Origin: DASTPP01 sp035762175
GTDB lineage: Bacteria > Myxococcota_A > Polyangia > Polyangiales > Polyangiaceae
DNA length: 27,251 bases
Assembly (NCBI GenBank): GCA_035762175.1
Contig: DASTPP010000123.1
Location: 1 to 27,251, forward strand
Reading direction: 5' to 3'
The position numbers and the translations under genes were made by a program. Positions 6,304 to 14,289 of this stretch are shown here, piece by piece (the stretch's first letter is position 1; the number at the start of each line of letters is the position of its first letter). Below the pieces are notes generated by a model. The model had not been told where the DNA came from. It saw only the letters and a program-made list of their open reading frames with translations, and did not search any database.

Positions 6304-8025
6304 TCACTTGCGCCGGTCGAGCACCTCGTCGGGCACCGTCGCGTGCGGATCGTCGAGCGAAGGCGTCGGGGCCGCGCTGCCCGCGCCTTTGGGCGGCGGA
6401 CGGGCCCCCTCGCGCCCCCCCGCCGGCCCCCTGCCCTTGTGCCCCGTCGCCCCGCCCGCCGTCGCGCCCGCCGTCGCGCCCGCCGTCGCACCCGCCGCCT
6501 TGCCCGGCGCCTCGCCCGTGGCCGCGCCCGTGGCCGCGCCCGCCGCCTTGCCCGGCGCCTCGCCCGCCGTCGCGCCCGCCGCCTTGCCCGGCGCCTCGCC
6601 CGAAGCCCTCGCCGCCGACGCCGCGCCCGGCCCACTCACGCCCCCCGCCGCCTCGCCCGGCTTCACCGAGCCCCCCGGCGCCGCCTCACCCGCCCCTGGC
6701 GCCCTCGCGCCCTCGGTCGCCGCCGAGCCTGGCGCCCTCGCGCCCTCGGCCGCCACCGAGCCCGGCGCCCCGGGCCCCTCGACCGCCCCTAGCCTCAGCT
6801 TCACGCCCGCCTCGCCCGACGGCCCGACCGCCGGCCCCGACTCGACCGCGCGCCCCGCGCCCGCCCCCGCCGACGCGCCGAAGCGCACCGAGGCCGCGAG
6901 GGCGAGCGCCGCCGAGCCCGCCAGCACGCCCCAGCGCACCCAGCGCCTCGCCGGCCCGGGCGCGGGCACCGACGGGCGCCCCCCCCGCCGCGAGGCGACG
7001 GCCGGCTCATCCGAGTGGCCCTCGTCGAGCTCGTCGAGGGTCGGCGGCGAGCTGTCGCCCGAGAACGCCCCCCCCGCCCCCGGACGCGCCTCCCGCTCGT
7101 CGGCCGAGAGCCCCTTCACGACCTCGTCGATCGCGGCCTGCATCTCGCGCGCGCTCGACCAACGCGCCTTCGGGCTGAAGGCCAGCGCCCGGTCGACGAG
7201 CGCGGCGAGCGCCGGCGCCACCCCCCCGGGCGACGACGCGAGCCGCGGCGCCGGCTGCGTCGCGCTCGCGATGACGATCTCGAGCGCCGTCGCCCCCGCG
7301 TGCACGTAGCGGCCCGTCAGCAGCCAGAACATCACCGCCCCGAGCGCCCAGAGGTCGGTGCGCGCGTCGAGCGCCGCCGTGTGCCCGCGCGCCTGCTCGG
7401 GCGCCATGAACTGCGGCGTGCCGATGAGCAGCCCGCTCTGCGTCGTCACCTCGCCCACCTCGTCGGCGGCCCGCATGCGCGCGATGCCGAAGTCGAGCAG
7501 GTGCACCGAGCCCCCGTCGGTCAGGAAGATGTTCGACGGCTTGACGTCGCGGTGCACCACCCCCTTCGCGTGCGCCGCCGCCAAGATGTCGAGCACCGCC
7601 CGCGAGAGCGAGAGCACCTCGCCCACCGCCATCGCCGGCCCCTCGCGGCCGCGCACGTCGAGCGAGCGGCCCCGCAAGAGCTCGAGCACCAGAAAGGGCG
7701 TGCCCTCGCCGCTCATCCCGTCTTCGAGCACCACCGGCGCCCCCGGGTGCCCCACCCGGTTGGCCACGTACGCCTCGCGCAAGAAGCGCCGCCCCACCGT
7801 CGGCAAGACCGCCAGGTCGGCGTGCAGCATCTTGATCGCCGCCGACGGGCGCCCCTCGCGGTTGGTCGCCGCGTACACCGCCGCCGAGCCGCCCAGCCCG
7901 ACCAGCGCGTCGAGGCGCCAGACCTCGGCCACCGTCTGCCCCACCCGCTGCAGCGCCGCCGCGCGGCGCTGGGCGTGCAGCTCCGAGCCCCGATCTTCGC
8001 CGCGTGCGTACTTGGGTTGCGCCAT
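6304..8025 (-). CDS. Membrane-anchored serine/threonine protein kinase
   Basis: The 573-residue protein (ATG at 8025; a GTG at 8034 in the same frame would add three residues) has an N-terminal Hanks-type kinase domain. It shows the glycine loop GLGGSAAVY (43-51), K65 in AIKM, HRDVKPSN (158-165), DFG (178-180), a GTPQFMAPE activation segment to 210, and DLWALG. All catalytic residues are present, so it should be active. A juxtamembrane acidic/Pro segment precedes one transmembrane helix (about 363-382). The remaining 190 or so residues are Ala/Gly/Pro/Lys-rich with repeated GEAPGKAAGATAG units and no sensor fold, ending DDPHATVPDEVLDRRK. The gene is next to, and co-oriented with, an FHA regulator, an arrangement that suggests the regulator may read this kinase's phosphorylation. 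That link is inference. Confidence 0.93.
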   Translation of the reverse strand: MAQPKYARGEDRGSELHAQRRAAALQRVGQTVAEVWRLDALVGLGGSAAVYAATNREGRPSAAIKMLHADLAVLPTVGRRFLREAYVANRVGHPGAPVVLEDGMSGEGTPFLVLELLRGRSLDVRGREGPAMAVGEVLSLSRAVLDILAAAHAKGVVHRDVKPSNIFLTDGGSVHLLDFGIARMRAADEVGEVTTQSGLLIGTPQFMAPEQARGHTAALDARTDLWALGAVMFWLLTGRYVHAGATALEIVIASATQPAPRLASSPGGVAPALAALVDRALAFSPKARWSSAREMQAAIDEVVKGLSADEREARPGAGGAFSGDSSPPTLDELDEGHSDEPAVASRRGGRPSVPAPGPARRWVRWGVLAGSAALALAASVRFGASAGAGAGRAVESGPAVGPSGEAGVKLRLGAVEGPGAPGSVAAEGARAPGSAATEGARAPGAGEAAPGGSVKPGEAAGGVSGPGAASAARASGEAPGKAAGATAGEAPGKAAGAATGAATGEAPGKAAGATAGATAGATAGGATGHKGRGPAGGREGARPPPKGAGSAAPTPSLDDPHATVPDEVLDRRK

Positions 8026-8177
8026 CGAAACCACGTCGCCGCCGGACGAAGCCAGGGCCCGCCGGCCTCACGATCGCACAAGGCGAGCCTCCCGACGATT
8101 CTCCGCGAGCGCCTCGGCGAATAAACCCACCTTTGCACACCCCATGCCATGCCGCACGCCCCCGAATGCGCCCAGGT

Positions 8178-8257
8178 CCGCCGCCCGCGCGGCCGGGCGG
8201 GCCCCGGCTCGGACCACGAGCGCGCGACCTACGACGGCCGCCGCCCGCGCGGCCGGG
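8178..8257 (+). repeat. 20-bp direct repeat, 60 bp apart
   Basis: The same 20 bases (starting CCGCCGCCCGCG) occur at 8178-8197 and 8238-8257. They sit between the start of the kinase gene and the end of the DUF5916-type gene, both on the minus strand, in a 261-bp gap with no gene. The sequence is low-complexity G+C, so chance similarity is possible. It falls in the region that would carry the kinase promoter, of which I see no clear example. Confidence 0.4.
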
Positions 8258-8286
8258 GGGCCACGGCCCGGGGCCCGGCGCCCGCG

Positions 8287-10518
8287 TCAGAGCTGATACG
8301 AGTAGGTGATCTTCAGCATGAGCTGCTGCTCGCGCCTCGGCTCGTCGTCCTCGGCGTAGCGGCGGCGCGCGTCGGTGTAGACGAGGTAGACGAACGAGAG
8401 GGGCTCGAACTCCCACGAGAGGCGGGCGTTGCCCGAGGCGACGCCGGCGTCCGAGTTGTACTGGGCGATGCCGGCGAGCTGCAGCTTCGGCGTCGCGGCG
8501 ACGCGCAGCTCGGACTGGAACAGGTGCGTCAGGCGCGGGCCGAGCGCGGGGTCGGGCAGGTCGGCGAAGCGGCCGAGCTCGTAGGACGCGAGCGCGTAGA
8601 GGTGCGGCAGGGGCGCGAGCTGCAGCTTGCCGAACGCCCGCTGCCAGCTCGCGCTGTAGTACCGGCCGGTGTAGCCGCGCACCTCGAAGCCGACCTTGCG
8701 GCTCGGGTCCGAGCGCACGACGGCGCCGAGGCTGCCGTACGAGTACTCGCCCGCGGGGAAGGTGACCCCGCGCAGCGGCGAGAAGGGCTCGTCGAGGCTC
8801 TGCCAGGACCCCTCGACGCTGAACCACGCGTCGTCGGACGTGTCGAGGTGGAACCAGAGCGGCTCGAGGTAGCCGCTCGCCTCCTGCGGGGCGCCGTCGC
8901 TCGCGCGGTGGTAGACTTCGCCGTTGCCGTACGCGCGCAGCGCCCGCAGGCCGGCCGGCAAGAAGCCCGGGCGCCAGTCGTGGAAGATTTCTTGCCGGGT
9001 GCGAATCACGTCGCTGCGCGCGACGAAGCCCGTGCGCGCGTCGTAGCGCTCGCCCACGTACGTCTCGGACAGGCGGGTGAAGAACTGGTTGCTCTCGTAC
9101 GCGGCGGCGACGAAGCCGGCCGGCTGCGGCGCGCCGCCCTCGGTCGACGAGGCCGAGGCCATGCCCTGCAGGGTCACCTGCCCCTTGCGGTAGAGCCCGT
9201 CGAAGCCCGGCACCACGTTGACGACGGCCCCCGCGCCGCCGCGCGGGTCGTCGCGCCGGGCGGTGAGGAAGGCGCCGACGCGGCTCAGCTCGCCGACGTT
9301 GCGGCTGTAGCGCGCGACCGCGAACTCGCTGCCCGGCGCCGACCCGGCCGGGCGCGTGCGCACGAAGAGGGCGCCCGCGTTCTCGCCCTGCGTGCGCCAG
9401 ATCGCGCGGGCGCCCGCGTCGATGGGCACGCGCCGCCCCTCGTCCGACAGGCCGATGCGGCGGCTGAAGAAGGGCTCGAGGAACTGGTCGTTGCCGACCT
9501 GGAAGACCGACGCGCTCTCGAGGAAGAACTGCCGCCGCTCGGGGAAGAACACGCTGTTGCGCCGCAGGTTGATGACCTGCCGGTCGACCTCGGCCTCGCC
9601 GAAGTCGGTGTTGACCGTCAGGTCGACCGTCGCGTTCGGCGTCGGCGCCCACCTCAGCTCGCCGCCCGCGTCGGGCCGCAGCTCGGTCGCGCGCCCCGAG
9701 GCGGCCCCGAGCCGGGCGGCGACGTAGGGGCGGGCGAGCAGGTTGAGCGGGGGCCGGGGCGGCTCGAGCCCCGTCAGCCGGCCCGCGTAGCTCATGCGGA
9801 AGGGCGAGAAGGCGCGCGGGTGCGGCGCCCAGCTCGAGAACTCGTTGCGCCGGCGCAGCGTGCGCTCAATTTGGAAGCCGAACTCGCGCGCGCCGGGCGC
9901 GTAGCGCAGCGTCTTCCAGGGGATGGCGAACTCCGCCGTCCAGCCGCCCGCGTCGCGCGCCGTCGCCACGCGCCAGACGCCGTCCCAGGCGAGCTCGAAG
10001 AGCGTGTCGTCGAGCGCCTGCAGATCGCCCTGGGCGCCGTAGGGGTTGGCCTCGAAGCCGGTCGCCGTGCGCCCGTCGCGCAGGGCGTCGAACACGAGCA
10101 TGATCGTGTCGTACTGCTCCGGGTCGAAGTCGCGGCGCAGGTCGGGCACGCGCAGGCCCTCGGTGCCGGCGCGGTCGTGGGCCCGCACGCCGACGTAGAG
10201 GTAGCGCTCGTCGAAGAGCACGCGCGCCTCGGTCGCCTCGCTCGAGGGCTGGCCTTGCGCCGGGTTGCTCTGCACGAAGGGCGCGGTCGGCCGCGCGCGC
10301 GCCCAGTCGCCCTCGTCGAGCCGGCCGTCGAGCTGCACCGGGCCGGCGGCGCGCTCGGCCTTGATCGCGGGCGGGTCGGCCGGGGGCGGGAAGGTCGGCG
10401 ACTGCTGCGCCCGCGCCGCGCCGGCCCAGGCGAGCGGCGACGCGAGCGCGGCGAGCGCGGCGAGCGCACGCGCGCGCCGCCCCCGACACGAGGGTACACG
10501 AGGAGGGGCGCCCACCAT
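8287..10518 (-). CDS. DUF5916-type CBM9-like/beta-barrel outer-membrane protein
   Basis: I take the ATG at 10518 (743 residues), because upstream in-frame codons run into intergenic repeats. A signal peptide ends near AWAGAARAQ. Residues of about 45-250 resemble a family-9 carbohydrate-binding-like module: LDGRLDEGDWARA, FDERYLYVGVRAHD, GGWTAEFAIPWKTLRY. The rest matches the DUF5916 pattern (NFRR-like motifs such as RRNSVFFPERRQFFLES and LTVNTDFGEAEVDRQVINL) and is rich in alternating beta-strands up to a terminal ITYSYQL, consistent with an outer-membrane barrel. Such proteins are widespread in Myxococcota and Bacteroidota. Their function is not established, although the N-terminal module suggests polysaccharide contact. 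The gene stands alone, divergent from the phosphatidylserine decarboxylase gene, with two repeat arrays in the 424-bp gap. Confidence 0.88.
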   Translation of the reverse strand: MVGAPPRVPSCRGRRARALAALAALASPLAWAGAARAQQSPTFPPPADPPAIKAERAAGPVQLDGRLDEGDWARARPTAPFVQSNPAQGQPSSEATEARVLFDERYLYVGVRAHDRAGTEGLRVPDLRRDFDPEQYDTIMLVFDALRDGRTATGFEANPYGAQGDLQALDDTLFELAWDGVWRVATARDAGGWTAEFAIPWKTLRYAPGAREFGFQIERTLRRRNEFSSWAPHPRAFSPFRMSYAGRLTGLEPPRPPLNLLARPYVAARLGAASGRATELRPDAGGELRWAPTPNATVDLTVNTDFGEAEVDRQVINLRRNSVFFPERRQFFLESASVFQVGNDQFLEPFFSRRIGLSDEGRRVPIDAGARAIWRTQGENAGALFVRTRPAGSAPGSEFAVARYSRNVGELSRVGAFLTARRDDPRGGAGAVVNVVPGFDGLYRKGQVTLQGMASASSTEGGAPQPAGFVAAAYESNQFFTRLSETYVGERYDARTGFVARSDVIRTRQEIFHDWRPGFLPAGLRALRAYGNGEVYHRASDGAPQEASGYLEPLWFHLDTSDDAWFSVEGSWQSLDEPFSPLRGVTFPAGEYSYGSLGAVVRSDPSRKVGFEVRGYTGRYYSASWQRAFGKLQLAPLPHLYALASYELGRFADLPDPALGPRLTHLFQSELRVAATPKLQLAGIAQYNSDAGVASGNARLSWEFEPLSFVYLVYTDARRRYAEDDEPRREQQLMLKITYSYQL

Positions 10519-10619
10519 GCTCCGGCCACCAACCCCTTTGCGCGAATCGTTATTTCTCCGCAAGGGGGCGCCGCGCCGCGCGTCGCCTTTCAGCCCCCTG
10601 TCCGATCGCGGCCGGCGAG

Positions 10620-10712
10620 CCATCGCGCCCGGTCGGTACCCGCCCGAGGCCCACGAACCATCGCGCCCGGTCGGTACCCGCCCGAGGCCCACGAACCATC
10701 GTGCCGGGTCGG
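10620..10712. repeat. 38-bp tandem repeat, about 2.5 copies
   Basis: Units start at 10621, 10659 and 10697 with an exact 38-bp period (CATCGCGCCCGGTCGG...). The first two are identical, and the third diverges after about 20 bases. The array sits in the non-coding gap between the DUF5916-type gene and psd. It is read as Arg/Gly-rich shadow peptide in several frames but shows no coding bias. Confidence 0.85.
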
Positions 10713-10777
10713 TGTTGCGCCCCCGCCGGGCGACGCCTTGACGCCCCCCGGGGCCCGCGAAAGCCGAGCCGCCCTCC

Positions 10778-10909
10778 GACGGGGCGAGCGCCGGGGCGCC
10801 GAGCTTCTCGGAAGGGGCGAGCGCCGGGGCGCCGAGCTCGTCCGACGGGGCGAGCGCCGGGGCGCCGAGCTTCTCGGAAGGGGCGGGCGCCGGGGCGCCG
10901 AGCGCCCTT
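10778..10909. repeat. 33-bp tandem repeat, four copies
   Basis: Units start at 10778, 10811, 10844 and 10877, each containing GGGGCGAGCGCCGGGGCGCC followed by GAGCT and a short variable end that alternates (TTCTCG or CGTCC). The array lies 34 bp upstream of the psd start and could affect its transcription. The alternation means the true unit may be a 66-bp pair. Confidence 0.85.
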
Positions 10910-10942
10910 GGACGAGGCGCCCCGGCGCGCTAGGGTGGCCCC

Positions 10943-11869
10943 GTGCTGGCCAGGACGCGACCGCAGGGCGAGCCCCCTTCCATACGTTACGTCGACCGTC
11001 GCACGGGCGAGACGCGCACCGAGGTCGTCATGGGCGAGGCGCTCGTGCGCTACGTCTACGAGCGCTTCTTCGGCCGCGCCCTGCGCCGCTCGCTGCTGAC
11101 CCGGCCGCTCTTCAGCCGCGCCTACGGCCGCTGGCAGTCGAGCGCCGCCAGCCGCCGCGCCATCGCGCGCGTCGTGCGCGATCTCGCCATCGGCATGGAT
11201 GATTACGTCACCCCGCCCGGCGGCTTCACCTCGTTCAACGACTTCTTCACCCGCACGCTCAAGCCCGGCGCCCGCCCCCTCGACCCCGACCCCGGCCGCC
11301 TGCTCAGCCCCGCCGACGGGCGCCTCTTCGCCTTCGCCGACCTCCGCGGCGACACGCTCTTGCCCGCCAAGGGCCGCCACATCTCGCTCGCCCGCCTGCT
11401 CGGCGGCGAGGGGCACGCGCGCCCCTTCGTCGACGGCTCGGCCCTCATCGTCCGGCTCTGCCCCTCCGACTACCACCGCTTTCACTTCCCCTGCGCGGGC
11501 GTCGCCGCGCCCCCCCGGCTCTTGCGCGGGCCCCTCGAGTCGGTCAACCCCTACGCCCTCGCCCGCGGCCGGGCCATCCTCGACCACAACCAGCGCCACG
11601 TCACGCTGATCGACTCGCCCCGCTTCGGCCGCGTCGCCTACGTCGAGGTCGGCGCGCTCTGCGTCGGCCGCATCGTGCAGACCTTCCGCCCCGGGCCCGT
11701 CGAGGCCGGCCAAGAGAAGGGCTACTTCGAGTTCGGCGGCTCCACCGTCGTGCTCGTCTTCGAGCCCGGCCGCCTCGCCTTCGACCCCGACCTGCTCGAC
11801 CACACCGGCCGCGGCCTCGAGACGCTCGTGCGCATGGGCGAAGGCATCGCCCGCGCCGCCGCGCCCTGA
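10943..11869 (+). CDS. psd: Phosphatidylserine decarboxylase (pyruvoyl-dependent)
   Basis: This 308-residue enzyme converts phosphatidylserine to phosphatidylethanolamine. The self-cleavage motif GGST is at 265-268 inside YFEFGGSTVVLVFEPG, where S267 would become the pyruvoyl group of the small subunit. The family's Asp (SPADG, D125) and His motif (DYHRFHFP, 177-183) are present, as is FFTRTLKPGARP near 101-112. The length fits bacterial Psd. No strong signal or transmembrane helix is visible, in keeping with peripheral membrane association. The GTG start at 10943 is preceded by TAGGGTGG with a five-base spacer, a good ribosome site. The gene is transcribed away from the DUF5916-type gene and ends before a repeat cluster shared with the convergent lipase gene. 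Confidence 0.95.
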   Translation: MLARTRPQGEPPSIRYVDRRTGETRTEVVMGEALVRYVYERFFGRALRRSLLTRPLFSRAYGRWQSSAASRRAIARVVRDLAIGMDDYVTPPGGFTSFNDFFTRTLKPGARPLDPDPGRLLSPADGRLFAFADLRGDTLLPAKGRHISLARLLGGEGHARPFVDGSALIVRLCPSDYHRFHFPCAGVAAPPRLLRGPLESVNPYALARGRAILDHNQRHVTLIDSPRFGRVAYVEVGALCVGRIVQTFRPGPVEAGQEKGYFEFGGSTVVLVFEPGRLAFDPDLLDHTGRGLETLVRMGEGIARAAAP

Positions 11870-11960
11870 GCCCCCCCTGAGGCACTCGGCCACGTCGGCG
11901 AGGTAGCGCGCGCGCCCAGCGCAGCGCCGGCAGCGGCGCGCGGGCCGGGCCGCGAGGCGC

Positions 11961-12083
11961 GACCGTCAAGCGGCGCCGGCGGCCTCGCCCCGCGGGCGCG
12001 CGACCGTCAAGCGGCGCCGGCGGCCTCGCCCCACCGGCGCGCGGCCTTCACGCGGCGCCGGCGGCTTCGGCCGGGGCGGGGGG
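11961..12083. repeat. 41-bp tandem repeat, three copies, containing the lipase stop codon
   Basis: Copies begin at 11961, 12002 and 12043 (exact 41-bp period), each containing GGCGCCGGCGGC. The copy at 12043 is the 3' end of the lipase gene: its TCA at 12048-12050 is the lipase TGA on the minus strand. The two other copies, downstream of the gene, carry TCA at the same offset (12007-12009 and 11966-11968). The Glu-Ala-Ala-Gly-Ala-Ala-stop coding end is thus present three times. Confidence 0.85.
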
Positions 12084-12779
12084 CGCGCAGATGCGCGCAC
12101 ACACCAGGTCGGCCACGCGCGGGTCGAAGAGCAGCCCGTTGTGCCCCACCTCGTCGAGCACCTCGACCTCGCCCGTCGGGAAGGCCGCGCTCATCGCCGG
12201 GCGCACGAACAGATCGTCGGCCGCGACGACGCTCAGGTGCGGCACCTCGGGCGCCGCGCGCGCGGGGTCGCGCAGCTGCGCGAGCAGCGCCGAGTCGGGG
12301 CTCAGGTTGCCCTCGAGCGTCGGAGGCAGGTAGCGCGCGATGGTGGTGCCATGGAAGGGGCTGCCGAGGCTGATGGTTTGCCGCACCCGCCGCCGCCCGC
12401 CGCACTCTTGCACGTAGTAGCGCGCCACGACGCCGCCCAGGCTGTGGCCCACCAGGTGCAGCCGCGCCCCCTCCGGGATGCGCTGGCATTCGCTCCGCAG
12501 TTGACGCGCCAGCGAGTCGATGGTGCGCAGCGGCCCGTAGGTGAAGCTCGCCACGTGCTCGACCCCCGCCTGGCGCAGCCGGTCTTCGAGCAGCCCGAAC
12601 ACGCCCGCCGTGGCCAGCACGCCGTGCAGCAGGTACACGACGTCGACCTCGCAGTCGCGAGGGTGCAGCGCCACGCCCCGCGTGCCGAGCTTGCGCGGCA
12701 AGAGGGTCGATTGGCGTCGCAGTGCCTCCGCTTCGCGCCAGATCTGGCGCCACCGAGACTTTCGGGCAGCTACACGCAT
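12048..12779 (-). CDS. Lipase-like alpha/beta hydrolase
   Basis: From the ATG at 12779, which has AGAGG five bases upstream, the protein has 243 residues. Another ATG at 12791 would add four. The fold is clear: the HG oxyanion segment YLLHGVLATAG (49-59), nucleophile elbow GHSLGG (111-116, S113), acid in AADDLFV (D188/D189), and H213 in EVGHNGLLFDP. This is a complete catalytic triad. The pattern LLHG...GHSLGG..AR and LGSPFHGT resembles class-2/PGAP1-like lipases acting on esters or phospholipids. The N terminus is basic and amphipathic without a cleavable signal, so it is probably cytoplasmic or membrane-associated. The last residues, PAEAAGAA, are encoded in a 41-bp tandem repeat that continues past the stop. 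The gene is divergent from the Nudix gene. Confidence 0.88.
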   Translation of the reverse strand: MRVAARKSRWRQIWREAEALRRQSTLLPRKLGTRGVALHPRDCEVDVVYLLHGVLATAGVFGLLEDRLRQAGVEHVASFTYGPLRTIDSLARQLRSECQRIPEGARLHLVGHSLGGVVARYYVQECGGRRRVRQTISLGSPFHGTTIARYLPPTLEGNLSPDSALLAQLRDPARAAPEVPHLSVVAADDLFVRPAMSAAFPTGEVEVLDEVGHNGLLFDPRVADLVCARICAPPAPAEAAGAA

Positions 12780-12853
12780 TGTGCCTCTCATGATACCCCA
12801 GAACCTTTCGCCACGTCGAGATCGCGACGGCCGGGCAATGCTATGCAGCGGCC

Positions 12854-13417
12854 ATGCCCCCGCGACCCTGGCACGCGATCGGCCCCGCCGAGGCCTTTCC
12901 CTTCCCCATCTTGAGCGTGGTGCGTAGGCCCTTTCGCCGTGACGACGGCCGCGAGCGCGACGTTTACACACTGCGCTGCCCCGACTGGGTCAACGTCGTC
13001 GCCCGCGACCCGGCCGGGCGCGTGCTCTTCGTCCGCCAATACCGCTTCGGGGTTGAAAACTTCACGCTCGAGCTGCCCGGCGGCCTCGTCGACCCCGGCG
13101 AATCGCCCGAGGCCGCCGCCCGGCGCGAGCTCTTCGAAGAGACCGGCCACCAGGCCGCCGTGCTCACGCCCCTCGGCAGCGTCCACCCGAACCCCGCCAT
13201 CCAGGACAACCACATTCACTTTTTCTACGCCCCCCTCGCCCAGCCCGCCGGCGACGCCCCCTTCGACGGCGACGACGAAGAATGTGAGCTCGTCGCCCTC
13301 GCCCCCGCCGAGATCGCCCCGCTCATCGAAAGCGGGGCCATCTCGCACGCGCTCTGCCTCGCCGCCCTGCTGCGCGCCGGCCCTCGCCTCGCCCCCGCGG
13401 GCTCGAACCCTCCCTGA
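12854..13417 (+). CDS. Nudix hydrolase (ADP-ribose pyrophosphatase-like)
   Basis: The 187-residue protein has a full Nudix box at 77-99 (G-x5-E-x7-REL-x-EE-x-G): G77, E83, R91-E92-L93, E95-E96 and G98, which binds the divalent metal. The box ends in His where a hydrophobic residue is usual. The upstream strands (DWVNVVARDPAGRVLFVRQYRFG, then ELPGGLVDPGES) match ADP-ribose/nucleoside-diphosphate-sugar pyrophosphatases, and HFFYA downstream fits the same group. It should be a soluble cytoplasmic housekeeping enzyme hydrolysing a nucleoside diphosphate linked to another moiety. Substrate choice is inferred. It shares a 74-bp divergent promoter region with the lipase gene; TGCTATGC just before the ATG may be a -10 element giving a near-leaderless message. 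Confidence 0.92.
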   Translation: MPPRPWHAIGPAEAFPFPILSVVRRPFRRDDGRERDVYTLRCPDWVNVVARDPAGRVLFVRQYRFGVENFTLELPGGLVDPGESPEAAARRELFEETGHQAAVLTPLGSVHPNPAIQDNHIHFFYAPLAQPAGDAPFDGDDEECELVALAPAEIAPLIESGAISHALCLAALLRAGPRLAPAGSNPP

Positions 13418-13573
13418 TCGGCCCGCCCTGACGCCCCCGGCCTCGCCCCCCGCGGCCCCCCAACCGCGGCGCCCCGGGTTGACCGCCAGCCCTCGCGGGA
13501 GGTACCCCTTTTGCAACTCCGTCCCCCCCTCTCCCTGAGAGGCCCCTCCCGGGCCCCCTCGCCCACCCCCTGT

Positions 13574-13880
13574 CAGGCCTCGCCCGAAGCCCTCTCGTCC
13601 GCCCCTCCCCCCGGGCAGGCCTCGCCCGAGCCCCCCTCGTCCGCCCCTTTCCCCAGCAGGCCTCGCCCGAGCCCCCCTCGTCCGCCCCTTTCCCCGGCAG
13701 GCCTCCCCCGAAGCCCTCTCGTCCGCCCCTTTCCCCGGCAGGCCTCCCCCGAAGCCCTCTCGTCCGCCCCTCCCTCCGGCAGGCCTCGCCCGAAGCCCTC
13801 TCGTCCGCCCCTCTCCCCGACAGGCCTCGCCTGAGGCCCTCTCGCCCGCTCCTCCCCCGGCAGGCCTCGCCCACGAGGCC
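13574..13880. repeat. 41-bp tandem array, eight copies
   Basis: CAGGCCTCGCC or CAGGCCTCCCC recurs at 13574, 13616, 13657, 13698, 13739, 13780, 13821 and 13861 (spacings 42, 41, 41, 41, 41, 41, 40). Each is followed by (G)AAGCCCTCTCGTCCGCCCCT and a C-rich end. Copies differ at a few bases, mostly the CGAAGCC/CGAGCCC and TTTCCCC/TCCCTCC stretches. The array fills most of the 489-bp gap between the Nudix gene and the small lipoprotein gene and ends just upstream of the latter's ribosome site. The unit is not a multiple of three and no start codon fits it, so it is non-coding. Confidence 0.92.
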
Positions 13881-13906
13881 CCACCGCTCGCCCCCGGAGA
13901 CCTCGC

Positions 13907-14281
13907 ATGAAACGCCAAGCTTTCGTCGTCGTCACCGTCGCCACCGCGCTCGCCCCCCTGTTCGCCGGCTGTAAGAAGAAAGAGCCGCAGCCCCAGCCCC
14001 TGACGCCCGCGACGTACACGCCGCCGCCCCCCGCGACGCCCGTCGGGGGCTTGCCACCCGCGCCGCTCTCGCCCGCCTGCCAGCAGCCCGAGGGCACCTG
14101 CGGCTGGGCGCGCTGCAACATGACGGCGGGCCGCTGCGCCTTCCCCTGCAACAGCGACGCCGAGTGCATCCAGAACGCCCGCTGCGTCGGCGCCGGCACC
14201 TCGTTCGCCGTCTGCGCCCCCGCCAGCATGCCGGGCATGACCCCGGCCCCCGCGCCCGCCCCCGGCCAGCCGACGATGTGA
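13907..14281 (+). CDS. Small Cys-rich lipoprotein
   Basis: The product has 124 residues and a classical lipoprotein signal: MKRQAF, a hydrophobic core, and the lipobox LFAGC with C22 as the lipidated residue, followed by a KKK retention-neutral tail. A Pro/Thr-rich linker (about 28-57) precedes a compact domain with C58, C65, C70, C77, C81, C87, C93 and C102, probably forming disulfides. The C terminus is Pro/Ala-rich. GGAGA six bases before the ATG is a good ribosome site. I recognise no family. Six or more regularly spaced cysteines in an envelope protein are common in Polyangiales. It lies directly downstream of the eight-copy 41-bp array and converges on fliP. Confidence 0.85.
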   Translation: MKRQAFVVVTVATALAPLFAGCKKKEPQPQPLTPATYTPPPPATPVGGLPPAPLSPACQQPEGTCGWARCNMTAGRCAFPCNSDAECIQNARCVGAGTSFAVCAPASMPGMTPAPAPAPGQPTM

Positions 14282-14289
14282 GCCGGCGC

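Noticed and set aside
8149..11202. 1017-codon plus-strand open frame
   Set aside because: Antisense to the DUF5916-type gene; Arg/Gly/Ala-rich without domains.
11894..11970. Minus-strand peptide RARYLADVAECLR near the psd end
   Set aside because: The frame continues antisense into psd without a stop, so it is probably a chance sequence.
12866..12882. TGGCACGC resembling half of a sigma54 promoter
   Set aside because: No TTGC element at the required spacing, and it lies within the Nudix coding sequence.
13323..13874. Gly/Arg-rich minus-strand frame over the 41-bp array
   Set aside because: A 41-bp unit cannot keep one frame, and the peptide is a by-product of the repeat.
13574..13880. CRISPR array
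   Set aside because: There are no unique spacers. Units are contiguous tandem copies, and there are no cas genes.
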